Of a stretch of DNA of 41,035 nt, positions 13,599-22,035 are shown one piece after another. The notes below the pieces were generated by a model. That model did not search any database, had not been told where the DNA came from, and saw nothing but the letters and a program-made list of their open reading frames with translations. The stretch covers positions 1-41,035 of the forward strand of contig CAJUNA010000022.1 in the NCBI GenBank assembly GCA_910587645.1. The letters run 5' to 3'. The DNA is from an uncultured Oscillospiraceae bacterium (GTDB lineage Bacteria > Bacillota > Clostridia > Oscillospirales > Oscillospiraceae). Made by a program: the position numbers and the translations under genes. The first letter of the stretch is position 1; every line of letters starts with the position of its first letter.

Positions 13599-14292
13599 AT
13601 AGCAGATGTTCGTACTCCGCCAGCGCCGCAAGGGCCTGCGCATTGGCGGAATATAGGTAGCGGGGGCTGCCGGAAACCTCCTGGCGGTCAAACCATCCCA
13701 GTACATTCCGGCCTAAGATCGCCCCGGCGTTGGGAGGGCCGCCCAGGCGCTTGACCTCCTCCACCCGCAGAGGGCCGTTGTCCCGCAGAAGCTTCGCAGT
13801 CAGAAGGGCCTGCTCCTTATAGGCGGTCAAGATTTTTCGCCGGCTCACGCCGCCTGTGTTGACGCTGCCGGTGCGGCCCTCATGCTCGCGGATGACCGCG
13901 AAGCGGCGCTTTTTGTCCCGGCGGGGGGCGGACGCTTCCCTGGGATGCACGGCCACATCGATTTGCGGGACGCCCTTGCTGGTGAAGCCGACAAAAATCA
14001 GCCCCAGTTCCAGACGGCGGCAGAGAGAGCACATCCGCTTTACATTGGGCGACATGTAGCCCCGCTTGGGCAGGGGGATTGCCATGTAAACGCCGTCTGC
14101 CACCCGCTGGCGGTCAACAGCCTGATAGAGCAGCTCCAGGGTGAAGCCCCGCTTCAGCTCCACGACAATCAGTTCGCCGTCCCTGGTAGCGGTAACATCG
14201 CAGCCCTTGACCTCACCTTTCACATCATAGCCTAAACCTTGCAAATAGTCCCGAACAGGGCTGTAAAGGTCGCTTTCCGGGCGCTTTTCCAT
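13597..14292 (-). CDS. DUF2161 PD-(D/E)XK phosphodiesterase-like protein
   Basis: A 231-residue protein whose first ~150 residues match DUF2161. ESDLYSPVRDYLQGLGYDVKGEV leads into a nuclease-like core: GCDVTATRDG (D) then LIVVELKRGF (E-x-K). The C-terminal ~100 residues have winged-helix character (RDNGPLRVEEVKRLG) and may bind DNA. Its natural substrate is unknown. ATG at 14292 starts 4 nt after the stop of the dehydrogenase upstream, with AAGGGG somewhat far away (12 nt), so translational coupling is likely. The frame open further upstream overlaps the dehydrogenase and is not used. Confidence 0.85.
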   Translation of the reverse strand: MEKRPESDLYSPVRDYLQGLGYDVKGEVKGCDVTATRDGELIVVELKRGFTLELLYQAVDRQRVADGVYMAIPLPKRGYMSPNVKRMCSLCRRLELGLIFVGFTSKGVPQIDVAVHPREASAPRRDKKRRFAVIREHEGRTGSVNTGGVSRRKILTAYKEQALLTAKLLRDNGPLRVEEVKRLGGPPNAGAILGRNVLGWFDRQEVSGSPRYLYSANAQALAALAEYEHLL

Positions 14293-14296
14293 GTAT

Positions 14297-15259
14297 TCAG
14301 TACCCCTTCTGGCGGTCCACCAAATGAACCGGCAGCTCCCCGGCGGCGTAGCGGGCCAGGTCGCCGCAGAACATATCCACATCCAGGTTACAGGTCAGGC
14401 CCAGGGACATGTTGCCAGATACATGCGGTGTAAGGATGGTGTTGGGGCAGCTCCACAGAGGATGGCCTCCCGGCAGCGGCTCCGGCGTCATGACGTCCAG
14501 TGCCGCGCCCGCCAGCCGCCCGGCCCCCAGGGCTTCCACCAGGGCGTCCTGGTCGATGGCGCCGCCGCGCCCTACGTTGACCACATAGGCCCGGGGCGGC
14601 AGGAGGGCGATACGGGATCTGGACAAAATATTCGCGGTTCCAGGGGTAGCAGGCAATGCCATCACCAGCGCGTCCGCTATTGGCAGAACTTCGTCCAGGG
14701 CGGAGACCGGCAGCACGGCGTCAAAGGCGGGTTCATCAGACCGCCCACTGCGGCAAACGCCAGTGACTTTGGCTCCCAAGGCTTTTAGCCGCCGGGCCGT
14801 GTGAGAGCCAATATCCCCGGTTCCCAGCATGACCACATGGCTGCCAACAATGGAGCGGATGGGGGCGAAATAGGGCCACTCCCGCCGGGACAGCCCATCC
14901 AGGTACTCCGGCATCCGGCGCAGCAGCATTAACAGCACCATGATGATATGCTCGGAGATGGTTGGCCCATAGGCTCCGGATCCGTTGGACAGCAGGCAGT
15001 CCGGATGGGGCCAGACGGAATCGTCCAGGTATTTCTCCACCCCGGCAAAGTCGCTGCATAGCCAGCGCAGTTTCTCCGCTTTCCGCAGCAGAGCAGGGGC
15101 AGGGTGGCCGAAGACCACTTCAAAACGGTCAATTTCTTTCTCTAAAGCAGCTTCTGTATCAAAATAAACAGCAGAAAATCCGGAATCCGCTGCTGTCCGG
15201 TCGATTTGGCGGCGGTAGGCTTCGTTCATGAAACCCACACATACGGCTAATCGTCTCAT
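14297..15259 (-). CDS. D-2-hydroxyacid dehydrogenase family protein
   Basis: An NAD(P)-dependent 2-hydroxyacid dehydrogenase that interconverts a 2-oxoacid and its D-2-hydroxyacid; the substrate is not readable. The 320 residues show the split catalytic domain and a central Rossmann fold with GTGDIG (146-151). The catalytic triad is present: R231 in NVGRGGAID, E260 in TPEPLPGG and H279 in LTPHVSGN. ATG at 15259 has GGGAGG 8 nt upstream; the frame extends further but without a ribosome site. It is followed within 4 nt by the DUF2161 gene, so the two form a pair. A possible promoter (TTGTTG, 18 bp, TATCAT) lies in the 85 bp upstream. Confidence 0.92.
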   Translation of the reverse strand: MRRLAVCVGFMNEAYRRQIDRTAADSGFSAVYFDTEAALEKEIDRFEVVFGHPAPALLRKAEKLRWLCSDFAGVEKYLDDSVWPHPDCLLSNGSGAYGPTISEHIIMVLLMLLRRMPEYLDGLSRREWPYFAPIRSIVGSHVVMLGTGDIGSHTARRLKALGAKVTGVCRSGRSDEPAFDAVLPVSALDEVLPIADALVMALPATPGTANILSRSRIALLPPRAYVVNVGRGGAIDQDALVEALGAGRLAGAALDVMTPEPLPGGHPLWSCPNTILTPHVSGNMSLGLTCNLDVDMFCGDLARYAAGELPVHLVDRQKGY

Positions 15260-15344
15260 TATGCGTTCCTCCCAATGATAGAACCTAAATTGAAAAAGCA
15301 ACAAAAAAATCCATGTCCAGATTAACGGTTTTATGGGTAGAACC

Positions 15345-16931
15345 CTAAAGCGTCTCTAAAAGCAGCTCTGCCGCGCGCAACCCATCGGCGGCGGCAGACA
15401 TAATACCGCCTGCGTATCCCGCGCCCTCGCCGCAGGGCCGCAGGCCCTGGATGGCGGACTGCCCATCCTCACCCCGCAGGATGCGGAGAGGGCAGGAGGA
15501 CCGGGTTTCTACCGCTGTCAGCACCGCGTCCGGATGGGCATATCCATGGACTTTTCGGTCAAGGATGGGCAGTGCCTCCGCCAGGGCGCGCCAGACAAAT
15601 CCCGGCAGGACCTCCCGTAAGTCGCACCAAGCGGCCCCGGGCCGGTAGGTAGGGCGAACGATCCCCGGCCCTGTGGAGGGCCGCCCCGCCAGGAAGTCCT
15701 CCACCCGCTGGGCTGGCGCAAAAAACCTGCCGCCCCCCGCCGCAAAAGCGCGCTCCTCCAGCGTCCGCTGGAAAGCAATACCCGCCAGGGGGCCATCCCC
15801 CGGAAAGTCCTCCGGCCCAACGCTGACCAGCAGCCCGCCGTTGCAGTTTTCCCCATCCCGTGCGTAGTGGCTCATGCCATTGGTGACGGTTCGCAGAGGT
15901 TCACTGGCAGCGGCGACTACTTGCCCGCCGGGGCAGACACAAAAGCTGAATACCCCCCGGCCGTTTTCCAGGTGGCAGCTTAGCTTGTAGCTGGAAGCAG
16001 GCAGGCGCGGATGGCCCGCCAGAGCCTTATACTGCGCCAGGTCGATATCCGATTGCCGGTGTTCGATCCGCACGCCCACCGCCAGGGGCTTAGGAACCAT
16101 GGGTACCCCGGCGGCGTGGAGCATGGCGAAGGTATCCCGCGCGCTGTTGCCCAGGGCCAGGACTACCTGTTCCGCCGGTAGGCGACAGGCTTTTCCCGCC
16201 GGGCCGATGGCCTCCACGCCGGAAACCCGCCCATTTTTTATCTCCAGCCCTACCAAACGGTGGCCGAAGCGGATCTCGCATCCCAGCTCCACCAGCTCCT
16301 GCCGCAAGCTGGTAAGGACCCGGCGGAGATAATCCGTGCCCACATGGGGCTTCGCATCGTAAAGGATGCTCTCCGGTGCGCCGTGGATGGTCAAATTCTC
16401 CAGGATAAACCGATGGCGGGGATCACGGGTTCCAGTGTTCAGCTTGCCATCAGAGAAGGCTCCGGCGCCCCCCTCGCCGTACTGCACATTGGATTCCGGA
16501 TCCAGCTCCCCGGTTGCCCAGAACCGCTCTACATCCTGGCGGCGGCGCTCCACCGGCCAGCCCCGCTCCAGAAGGATAGGCGGCGCGCCGCACCGCGCCA
16601 GCGCCAAGGCGCAGAATAATCCCGCCGGTCCCGCGCCGGCCACTACCGGCGGAATTTCCGGCCGCCTGACAGGCGGCGGAAGGCGGTAAAGTGTTTCATT
16701 TACCTTGGAAACCCGGTCATTCCGGCAGCGTTTGAGCACGTTCCCCTCGTTTTTCACCGATACCCGCAGAGTATAGGCAAACCGCACGCCTTCCCGGGCA
16801 TCAATGGATTTGCGGAAGATTTGCAGTGTCTCGATTTCCCCCGCCGGGATGCGGAGGGCGGCGGCGGCCTTCTGCCGCAGCAGCGTCTCGCCCTCTGTCA
16901 GCTCCAGCTTGATCCGCTCAATTTGCAGCAT
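15345..16931 (-). CDS. COG2509-type FAD-dependent dehydrogenase
   Basis: A 528-residue flavoprotein of the uncharacterised FAD-dependent dehydrogenase group (COG2509). An N-terminal ~90-residue domain precedes the dinucleotide fold GAGPAGLFCALALARCG. Family marks are QYGEGGAGAFSDGKLNTG, HVGTDYLRRVL, the CVCPGGQVVAAASE redox-loop region, and the C-terminal GEGAGYAGGIMSAAADGLRAAE FAD-closing motif. The reaction is unknown. Its start overlaps the end of the IclR gene by 14 nt, with AAAGGA 8 nt ahead, so it is the last gene of the DUF1905-xdhC-iclR unit. The IclR protein next to it may control it. Confidence 0.92.
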   Translation of the reverse strand: MLQIERIKLELTEGETLLRQKAAAALRIPAGEIETLQIFRKSIDAREGVRFAYTLRVSVKNEGNVLKRCRNDRVSKVNETLYRLPPPVRRPEIPPVVAGAGPAGLFCALALARCGAPPILLERGWPVERRRQDVERFWATGELDPESNVQYGEGGAGAFSDGKLNTGTRDPRHRFILENLTIHGAPESILYDAKPHVGTDYLRRVLTSLRQELVELGCEIRFGHRLVGLEIKNGRVSGVEAIGPAGKACRLPAEQVVLALGNSARDTFAMLHAAGVPMVPKPLAVGVRIEHRQSDIDLAQYKALAGHPRLPASSYKLSCHLENGRGVFSFCVCPGGQVVAAASEPLRTVTNGMSHYARDGENCNGGLLVSVGPEDFPGDGPLAGIAFQRTLEERAFAAGGGRFFAPAQRVEDFLAGRPSTGPGIVRPTYRPGAAWCDLREVLPGFVWRALAEALPILDRKVHGYAHPDAVLTAVETRSSCPLRILRGEDGQSAIQGLRPCGEGAGYAGGIMSAAADGLRAAELLLETL

Positions 16932-17712
16932 AGCCCAATTCCTTTCCGTACGCGCCGCGATAGCCGATGCCGTAGGATATCCGCGCCGCCGCTTCTAAAA
17001 TCAATTTGACGGATTTCTCCATCTCCGGCGATTGGATCCGCCGGAACATCCCCACCACGCCTACCGCGTAGGGCACTTTCCCATCCACATCGAATACTGG
17101 AGCCGACACGCTGCGCAGGCCGATGCGGTACTCGCCGTTTTCCAGGGCGTAGCCCTGCCGGCGGATTTCCTTCAGCTCTGTTTCCAGGGACGCCGCGCTT
17201 GTGTGCCCGTGAGGGGTGTAGGCGGCGAAATCGCAGGCCCGTAGGACGCTTTTCTGTTGGGCGGAGGGCAGATAGGCTAGCAGCAGCTTGCCCAGGGAGG
17301 TGCAGTGAACTGGAAGGCGCGCCCCCTTTTCCGACACCACCCGCAGACCGCTCCGCGCATCGGCGCAGTCCAGCACCAGCACCTCCCCCCGATCCAGGGA
17401 TGCGAGGGAGACGGTCTCCCCGGTTTCCTCCGCCGCATGGCGCAGCGGTTCCGCCGCCGCTTCCAGCACGTTCCAACCGCGGCTGACGGCACAGCCATAC
17501 TCGAATAGGCGCACGCCCAGGCGGTAGCGGCCGTCCGCTTCCGACTGCTCCACCACGGCGCTGGCCCGCATGGAGGATAAAAGGCCGTGGACAGTGGTCT
17601 TAGGGATCCCAGTTCGCGCGGACAGCTCGCCCAGTGACAAGGGGCCTTTCGCCTGGGCCAGACAGGCCAGCAGGTCCATGGCCTTGCAAACCGACTGTAC
17701 CCGCCCGGTCAT
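16918..17712 (-). CDS. IclR-family transcriptional regulator
   Basis: A 264-residue regulator. The N-terminal winged helix-turn-helix (about 1-65) has the pattern SLGELSARTGIPKTTVHGLLSSM. The C-terminal effector domain includes LPVHCTSLGKLLLAYLP and the IRRQGYALENGEYRIGLRSVSAPVFD block that forms the ligand pocket in IclR proteins. It should bind a small organic acid, not identifiable here. The start overlaps the xdhC stop by ATGA, and its own end overlaps the FAD dehydrogenase gene, so the three genes are translated in a chain. It probably regulates this operon and may do so as an autoregulator. Confidence 0.93.
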   Translation of the reverse strand: MTGRVQSVCKAMDLLACLAQAKGPLSLGELSARTGIPKTTVHGLLSSMRASAVVEQSEADGRYRLGVRLFEYGCAVSRGWNVLEAAAEPLRHAAEETGETVSLASLDRGEVLVLDCADARSGLRVVSEKGARLPVHCTSLGKLLLAYLPSAQQKSVLRACDFAAYTPHGHTSAASLETELKEIRRQGYALENGEYRIGLRSVSAPVFDVDGKVPYAVGVVGMFRRIQSPEMEKSVKLILEAAARISYGIGYRGAYGKELGYAAN

Positions 17713-18734
17713 AGGAACCGCTCCAATCTCCCCCAGCGGCAGGCGATCAACTGCGCCGCCACGGATACGGCTACCTCCGCCGGCGTTTCGCCGCCGATAG
17801 GCAGGCCGATGGGGGCGTAGACGCGGCGGATCTCCTCCTCGGAGAAGCCATCGGCCAACAGCCTTTCCCGGGCGGCGGCCACTTTTTTCCTGCTGCCGAT
17901 GCAGCCGATATATTTGGCGGGGGTTCGCAAAGCCTGGGCCAGGACTTCATAATCCGCCTGGTGCCCCGGCGTCATGATGACCACATAGTCCTCGGCAGTA
18001 ATGGGATCCAAGCAGGCCAGGGCGGTGGAAAACGGCCCACAGTGGAGGGCGGCGGCTTCTGGGAAAAAGGCCCTGGCAGCCGCCTGCTCCCGCTGGTCCC
18101 AGACCACCACCCGGAAACCGGCCATGGCAAGGATATGTGCCAGCTCCCGGGCCACATGGCCCGCGCCAAACAGGTAAACGGTGCCTGCCCTGGCTAAGGG
18201 CTCCACGAAAAGGGTAGGTGCGCCCTCGTCCAGCGTCCCCCGGCTGCACAGCAGCGGCGCCAGCCGTTCCATCGGGATCTCCAGGCCCCGCAGCCCCCCC
18301 TGCCGGTCATAGGCCCCTATAGACCAGGCGTCCCCATCAATTGCCGTAATCAGCCAGGACGGGGCGGACGCGTCCAGCAGGGTGGGAAGCTCCCCCAAAA
18401 CCCTTCGCGCCGCAACATCTTCCGGCGCGAAGTACTGGAAAAACACGCGCACATCCCCGCCGCAAATCATTCCAATATCAGCGATTTCCCCAGCGGAAAG
18501 GCGGTAATCCTGGAACCCGGACCGCCTTTCCCGCAGCATCTCTCCCGCAAGAGCCGATGCCCGCAGTTCCACCGCCCCTCCGCCGATAGTGCCGAGGGCC
18601 GCGCCGTCCTCCAGGATCAGCATTTTCGCCCCAGCTCCCCTGGGGGTGGAGCCATGGCTCGCAACGATGCCGCACAGGACGGCCGCGTGGCCGCCGTCCA
18701 ACGCGCGGCTCAGGGCGGCAACTAACTTTTTCAT
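17709..18734 (-). CDS. XdhC/CoxI-family protein
   Basis: XdhC proteins bind molybdenum cofactor and help sulfurate and insert it into molybdenum hydroxylases such as xanthine dehydrogenase. The 341 residues show the N-terminal XdhC_CoxI domain (ASHGSTPRGAGAKMLI, GTIGGGAVE, DIGMICGGDVRVFF) and the C-terminal Rossmann domain (YLFGAGHVAREL, then YIGCIGSRKK and PIGLPIGGETPAEVAVS). ATG at 18734 is used because GGAGG lies 5 nt upstream. It starts 10 nt after the DUF1905 stop. No molybdenum hydroxylase subunit is in this window, so its client is elsewhere, or the protein serves another cofactor. Confidence 0.92.
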   Translation of the reverse strand: MKKLVAALSRALDGGHAAVLCGIVASHGSTPRGAGAKMLILEDGAALGTIGGGAVELRASALAGEMLRERRSGFQDYRLSAGEIADIGMICGGDVRVFFQYFAPEDVAARRVLGELPTLLDASAPSWLITAIDGDAWSIGAYDRQGGLRGLEIPMERLAPLLCSRGTLDEGAPTLFVEPLARAGTVYLFGAGHVARELAHILAMAGFRVVVWDQREQAAARAFFPEAAALHCGPFSTALACLDPITAEDYVVIMTPGHQADYEVLAQALRTPAKYIGCIGSRKKVAAARERLLADGFSEEEIRRVYAPIGLPIGGETPAEVAVSVAAQLIACRWGRLERFL

Positions 18735-18744
18735 AGCATCCTCC

Positions 18745-19035
18745 TTATTCCTGCCGTTCGCGGATGGTGACAGCGATGGAGCAGCCAGGGCCTTTCCCAA
18801 TTTTTTCCTGGATGTCCTTGCGTATGCCGATGATATAGCAAATGGAGCCATCCGGGTTTTTGACGCCCATGTTAACTAAGTTCCCGTCGTAGATTTCCCC
18901 GTCAAAAGAAGCGCGGACTTTAACCCGGCCCCTGCCAAATTCTGCCCGGACATCGTAAGGAAAGCGGATAAACGCCCCGTGCTTGTCCGGGACTGGCTCA
19001 ATAACCGCCTGAAAAGAATACACCTTATCATTCAT
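18745..19035 (-). CDS. DUF1905 domain protein
   Basis: A 96-residue protein of the DUF1905 family (beta-barrel-like, often fused to a YdeI/OmpD-type domain). Recognisable parts are SFQAVIEP, AFIRFPYDVRAEFG, RGRVKVRASFDG and GIRKDIQEKIGKGPG. The function is unknown. ATG at 19035 is preferred because GAGGT lies upstream; the longer frame reads through the leader hairpin. It opens the unit that continues with xdhC, iclR and the FAD dehydrogenase. Confidence 0.9.
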   Translation of the reverse strand: MNDKVYSFQAVIEPVPDKHGAFIRFPYDVRAEFGRGRVKVRASFDGEIYDGNLVNMGVKNPDGSICYIIGIRKDIQEKIGKGPGCSIAVTIRERQE

Positions 19036-19106
19036 GCCTGATACCTCATGATCCGTATTAACGGTTTTCCTGTGAAAATTAGAGCAGGCTGGTGTTTGAC
19101 AGCAAA

Positions 19107-19134
19107 CCCCCGGAGAGCGCAATCTCTCCGGGGG
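19107..19134 (-). promoter_or_regulatory. Leader hairpin ahead of DUF1905-xdhC-iclR unit
   Basis: CCCCCGGAGAG (19107-19117) and CTCTCCGGGGG (19124-19134) form a perfect 11-bp stem with a 6-nt loop, transcribed between the promoter at 19160 and the start codon at 19035. On the minus strand TTTG follows the stem. It could attenuate the operon or be a bidirectional stop signal. Confidence 0.6.
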
Positions 19135-19159
19135 AACGCCATAAACTCTGCATAATTTT

Positions 19160-19188
19160 AATATACCATAACGCGGCACGTTTGACAA
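19160..19188 (-). promoter_or_regulatory. Promoter of the DUF1905-xdhC-iclR-FAD dehydrogenase unit
   Basis: On the minus strand TTGTCA (19183-19188) and TATATT (19160-19165) are 17 bp apart. This gives a leader of roughly 115 nt before the first start codon. Confidence 0.75.
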
Positions 19189-19219
19189 GAGTGGAATTTG
19201 CCTAGAACCGGTTTTTACC

Positions 19220-19849
19220 CTATTCCGCTTCCATGATCTTGATTTGATCTGTGGTATATTCTGTCTCGCTCAGCACGATATCCTTGATCTTGGCCACGTC
19301 CTCCATTTGCAGCCCGTCCTCAGCGGCGGAGACCACGATGCTGATGCTGTTCTCCCCCATAAAGGCCACGCAGTCTGCGTACCCTTTGGCGATGACCAGG
19401 TTTTCGATCTGCCCCTCCAGCATTGTATACCCAGCAAGGGTCTGGATCGCGCGGTTGGCATCGTCCAGGGCGGTCTGGTCAATGTTTTCCTGGGCAGATG
19501 CCTCCCGCAGCAGGCTCAGGGCGTTGTCCCGGGACTGTTGGCGGCTGAGCCGCGCGGTATCAAAATAGCTGCCGGTAGGGGAAGCGGCCTCATCCCCGCC
19601 CCCGGCGCTTTCGTCCAAAGCCGTGGGCACACCCCCCACCAGGGCCGCATCGCCCAACACCTTGGTGGTAGTGCCGCCGTCCTTGCTGTCCGCGTCCTTC
19701 TGATCCTGGGCGGCAGTCAGATTCTGTGTTCCGGCAGGGGTGGCGTCTCCCGCCGCGTCTCCGGCGTAGCGCCAGTTGAGATACACCGCTGCGCATACGA
19801 ACAGCAGCACCGTAGCCACCACCGCGTTTCGTTTCCATTGCTCCTTCAT
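19220..19849 (-). CDS. spoIIIAH: Stage III sporulation protein AH
   Basis: SpoIIIAH is the mother-cell membrane protein whose extracellular domain binds SpoIIQ of the forespore to form the feeding-tube channel. The protein has ~209 residues: an N-terminal helix (about 8-27), a low-complexity Asp/Gly/Thr linker (about 30-95), and a YscJ/FliF-like ring-forming domain toward the C-terminus (SLLREASAQENIDQTALDDANRA onward). I take the start at the MKEQWKRN codon, near 19849, because AGGAGG is 10 nt upstream; another ATG overlaps the spoIIIAG stop (ATGA) and would add 12 residues. It is the last gene of the spoIIIA operon. Confidence 0.93.
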   Translation of the reverse strand: MKEQWKRNAVVATVLLFVCAAVYLNWRYAGDAAGDATPAGTQNLTAAQDQKDADSKDGGTTTKVLGDAALVGGVPTALDESAGGGDEAASPTGSYFDTARLSRQQSRDNALSLLREASAQENIDQTALDDANRAIQTLAGYTMLEGQIENLVIAKGYADCVAFMGENSISIVVSAAEDGLQMEDVAKIKDIVLSETEYTTDQIKIMEAE

Positions 19850-19881
19850 AGTTTTCCGTCCTCCTATGATTACCAATTGAT

Positions 19882-20439
19882 TCATTCCTGATTCACCGCG
19901 CTTCCCGCCGGGGTATTCTGCCATTTGACCACCGCGATCCGGTCGCTCCCCAGCCCTGTCAATGCCGACACCGCCGCGATCACCTGGAGCCGCACCGTGT
20001 CGTTTCCGCCGCCCTCGCAGACCACCAGCGCGCCCCGGTACTGGGGGTATTTCTCCTGGGTCACCACCACGCCGCCGTCTGTAACCGGCTGGGACGAGCG
20101 TTCATAGCTGTCCGGCGACTGGGCGGGGCCGCTGTAGCGCAGGGAGCTGTCCTGCGCCAGGACCCGTTCGCTGCCGCTGTGGAGGGTGAGCATCACATCC
20201 ACCTCTCCCACGCCGTTGATCTTGCCCAGTATGGCTTCCATAGCCTTCTCTGTTTTTTCCAGATCCACCCCGCTGTAGGCCGGGGCGGCATCCTCCGCCG
20301 GGGCCTCGCTCTTTGGATGTTTTTCCATAGGCCACAGCAGCAGGAGCGCGCCCAGCGCGGCGACCAGCAACACATATTTGTACTTTCCCACCGCAGCCAG
20401 GGGGGCCGTCAGCTTTCGCTTTCCTTCTTCGTTTGCCAT
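19882..20439 (-). CDS. spoIIIAG: Stage III sporulation protein AG
   Basis: SpoIIIAG forms the large ring in the mother-cell membrane of the SpoIIIA-SpoIIQ channel. The 185-residue protein has a short cytoplasmic start, one membrane helix (about 19-37), and a periplasmic-side region. That region carries LEKTEKAMEAILGKINGVGEVDVMLTL, a central insertion of ~40 polar residues, and a C-terminal RGALVVCEGGGNDTVRLQVIAAVSALTGL ring-building fold. The start ATG lies inside spoIIIAF (31-nt overlap). The insertion size matches that of other SpoIIIAG proteins. Confidence 0.95.
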   Translation of the reverse strand: MANEEGKRKLTAPLAAVGKYKYVLLVAALGALLLLWPMEKHPKSEAPAEDAAPAYSGVDLEKTEKAMEAILGKINGVGEVDVMLTLHSGSERVLAQDSSLRYSGPAQSPDSYERSSQPVTDGGVVVTQEKYPQYRGALVVCEGGGNDTVRLQVIAAVSALTGLGSDRIAVVKWQNTPAGSAVNQE

Positions 20440-20909
20440 GCTTCTTCCTCCAGCCAGATTTGTTTTTCGGCGGGAATCCCCACCTCCTCCTCTATGATTC
20501 CTGCCAGCGCCTCGCTGTATGGGCCATGGATGACTACGCTGTCCGGCAGGGGGATGCCCCCCATTCCCGGGACGGCCGACACCTCCGCCGTACAGGCAAG
20601 CCCCAGCCGATTCGCTTTGTCCCATATATATGTCTCGGTTTTCTCCTCTATGATAGCCGACAGGGATTCCTGCTGATTTTTCCGGTACGTCTCCGCCAGT
20701 TCCCCGCTCTGGCCGGCCAGGCCCGCCAGATCCACCTCCAGCCGCTCCCACTCCTGCCCCGCCAGGGGCCGCAGGATCGCCAGGGCCAGCAGCAGGCCGC
20801 ACACCAGCCGTACCATAGCCTGCTCCCGCCCCTGGGGCGCGAGCTGCCGGGCCAGCCCCCCTGCCAGGGAGGTAAGGACGATACCTAAAAGCCAAGATTT
20901 CATTTCCAT
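20409..20909 (-). CDS. spoIIIAF: Stage III sporulation protein AF
   Basis: A 166-residue membrane protein with two N-terminal helices (about 5-22 and 32-48) and a C-terminal extracytoplasmic domain that resembles ring-forming modules in structure. Family landmarks are WLLGIVLTSLAGGLARQLAPQG and VRLVCGLLLALAILRPL. It starts 4 bp after the spoIIIAE stop and overlaps spoIIIAG by 31 nt, the usual tight packing of this operon. Confidence 0.93.
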   Translation of the reverse strand: MEMKSWLLGIVLTSLAGGLARQLAPQGREQAMVRLVCGLLLALAILRPLAGQEWERLEVDLAGLAGQSGELAETYRKNQQESLSAIIEEKTETYIWDKANRLGLACTAEVSAVPGMGGIPLPDSVVIHGPYSEALAGIIEEEVGIPAEKQIWLEEEAWQTKKESES

Positions 20910-20913
20910 CCTC

Positions 20914-21987
20914 CTAACCCGGCGCCGCCGCCGTCACCGATGAGAGCAGCGCCGCCAGCAGAAGGACCGCCGATGCCCCTGTCATAGCCAGCACCAGGGC
21001 AAAGGCGTCCCCCAGCATGGCGATGAGCTTCGTCAGCTTTTTCGGCCCCGCCGCCGCCGATACCAGGGATGCCGCCTGGTAAAACAGATATTGTCCGCCC
21101 AGCCGTAAAAAGGGCGTCAGGCATACCCCCAGCAGCGCCAGGGTCCCCGCCGTACCAGCCATGCCCCGCAGCAGCCCCGCCCCTGCCAGGACGCTCTCCG
21201 CCGCATCGGAAAGGATGCCCCCCACCACCGGAACGGCGGCGGAGACCGCGCTTTTGGCCAGCTTCACCGCGTGGGCATCGGCGGCTCCGGCGATAGCGCC
21301 GCTGACGGTGAGATAGGACACATAGAGGGCCAGCAGCCCGCCTAAAGCCCAGCCCACCGCCTTTTTCAGCAGCTCGCCCAAGCGGTCCAACGCTTCGCCC
21401 TCCATCACCGCCCCGGCGGCGGCGATACCGATGTAGAGGTATACGGCGGGAATCAGAATATTTTCAATCACCGCCGTCAGCACTCCGGCAAAGAAAACCG
21501 CCGCTACCTGACGGGCCGCCGCCGCCGTCACACCGCCGGAAGCCGCTTCGGCGGCGGCTAGGGCGGGCAGGACAGCCTTGGTTAGAAGGCTGATTTCCGC
21601 GATGGTCTCCCGGCCCAGGCCAATGAGGGCATTCAGATCCCCCGCCGCCATCGCGGTGACCCACAGCGCGCCCACGGCGGAGCCATAACGGGAGAGGGTC
21701 TCCCGCCCCGCTGGCGCGGCGCTCTCGGCCACGCCCAGCAGGATGGCCCCCGCCATCAGCGCCGCTGTGGTACGCACACCGGCAAACAGGACGGCCTTCC
21801 ACTCTGTAACGGCGTCTCCCGCCAAGGAGCGGATGCCGGAGAGCAGGCCGAAGCCCTCCTCCGGATCCTGGCTGACCAGTGCCGCCGCGTCCGGCGCGGC
21901 CTGGACCAGGCCGGGGGGGAGTCCTGCGGCATAGGCCTGTCCGCCGAGGAGGAATAGGGTGGCCAGTAAAAATATCATTCGTCTCAT
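20914..21987 (-). CDS. spoIIIAE: Stage III sporulation protein AE
   Basis: SpoIIIAE is the polytopic core membrane component of the SpoIIIA export apparatus. The 357-residue protein has a cleavable-looking N-terminal signal (about 1-20) followed by about eight hydrophobic helices. The Ala/Gly-rich conserved segment TVSGAIAGAADAHAVKLAKSAVSAAVPVVGGILSDAAE is typical, written here in parts: TVSGAIAGAADAHAVKLA, then KSAVSAAVPVVGGILSDA. GGGAG lies 8 nt before the ATG. The 48 bp between spoIIIAD and this gene is the widest gap in the cluster. Confidence 0.95.
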   Translation of the reverse strand: MRRMIFLLATLFLLGGQAYAAGLPPGLVQAAPDAAALVSQDPEEGFGLLSGIRSLAGDAVTEWKAVLFAGVRTTAALMAGAILLGVAESAAPAGRETLSRYGSAVGALWVTAMAAGDLNALIGLGRETIAEISLLTKAVLPALAAAEAASGGVTAAAARQVAAVFFAGVLTAVIENILIPAVYLYIGIAAAGAVMEGEALDRLGELLKKAVGWALGGLLALYVSYLTVSGAIAGAADAHAVKLAKSAVSAAVPVVGGILSDAAESVLAGAGLLRGMAGTAGTLALLGVCLTPFLRLGGQYLFYQAASLVSAAAGPKKLTKLIAMLGDAFALVLAMTGASAVLLLAALLSSVTAAAPG

Positions 21988-22035
21988 ATCCGTTTCTCCC
22001 GTTGTAAATAAGGAATCGGCTGGTTCAAAAAGGCC

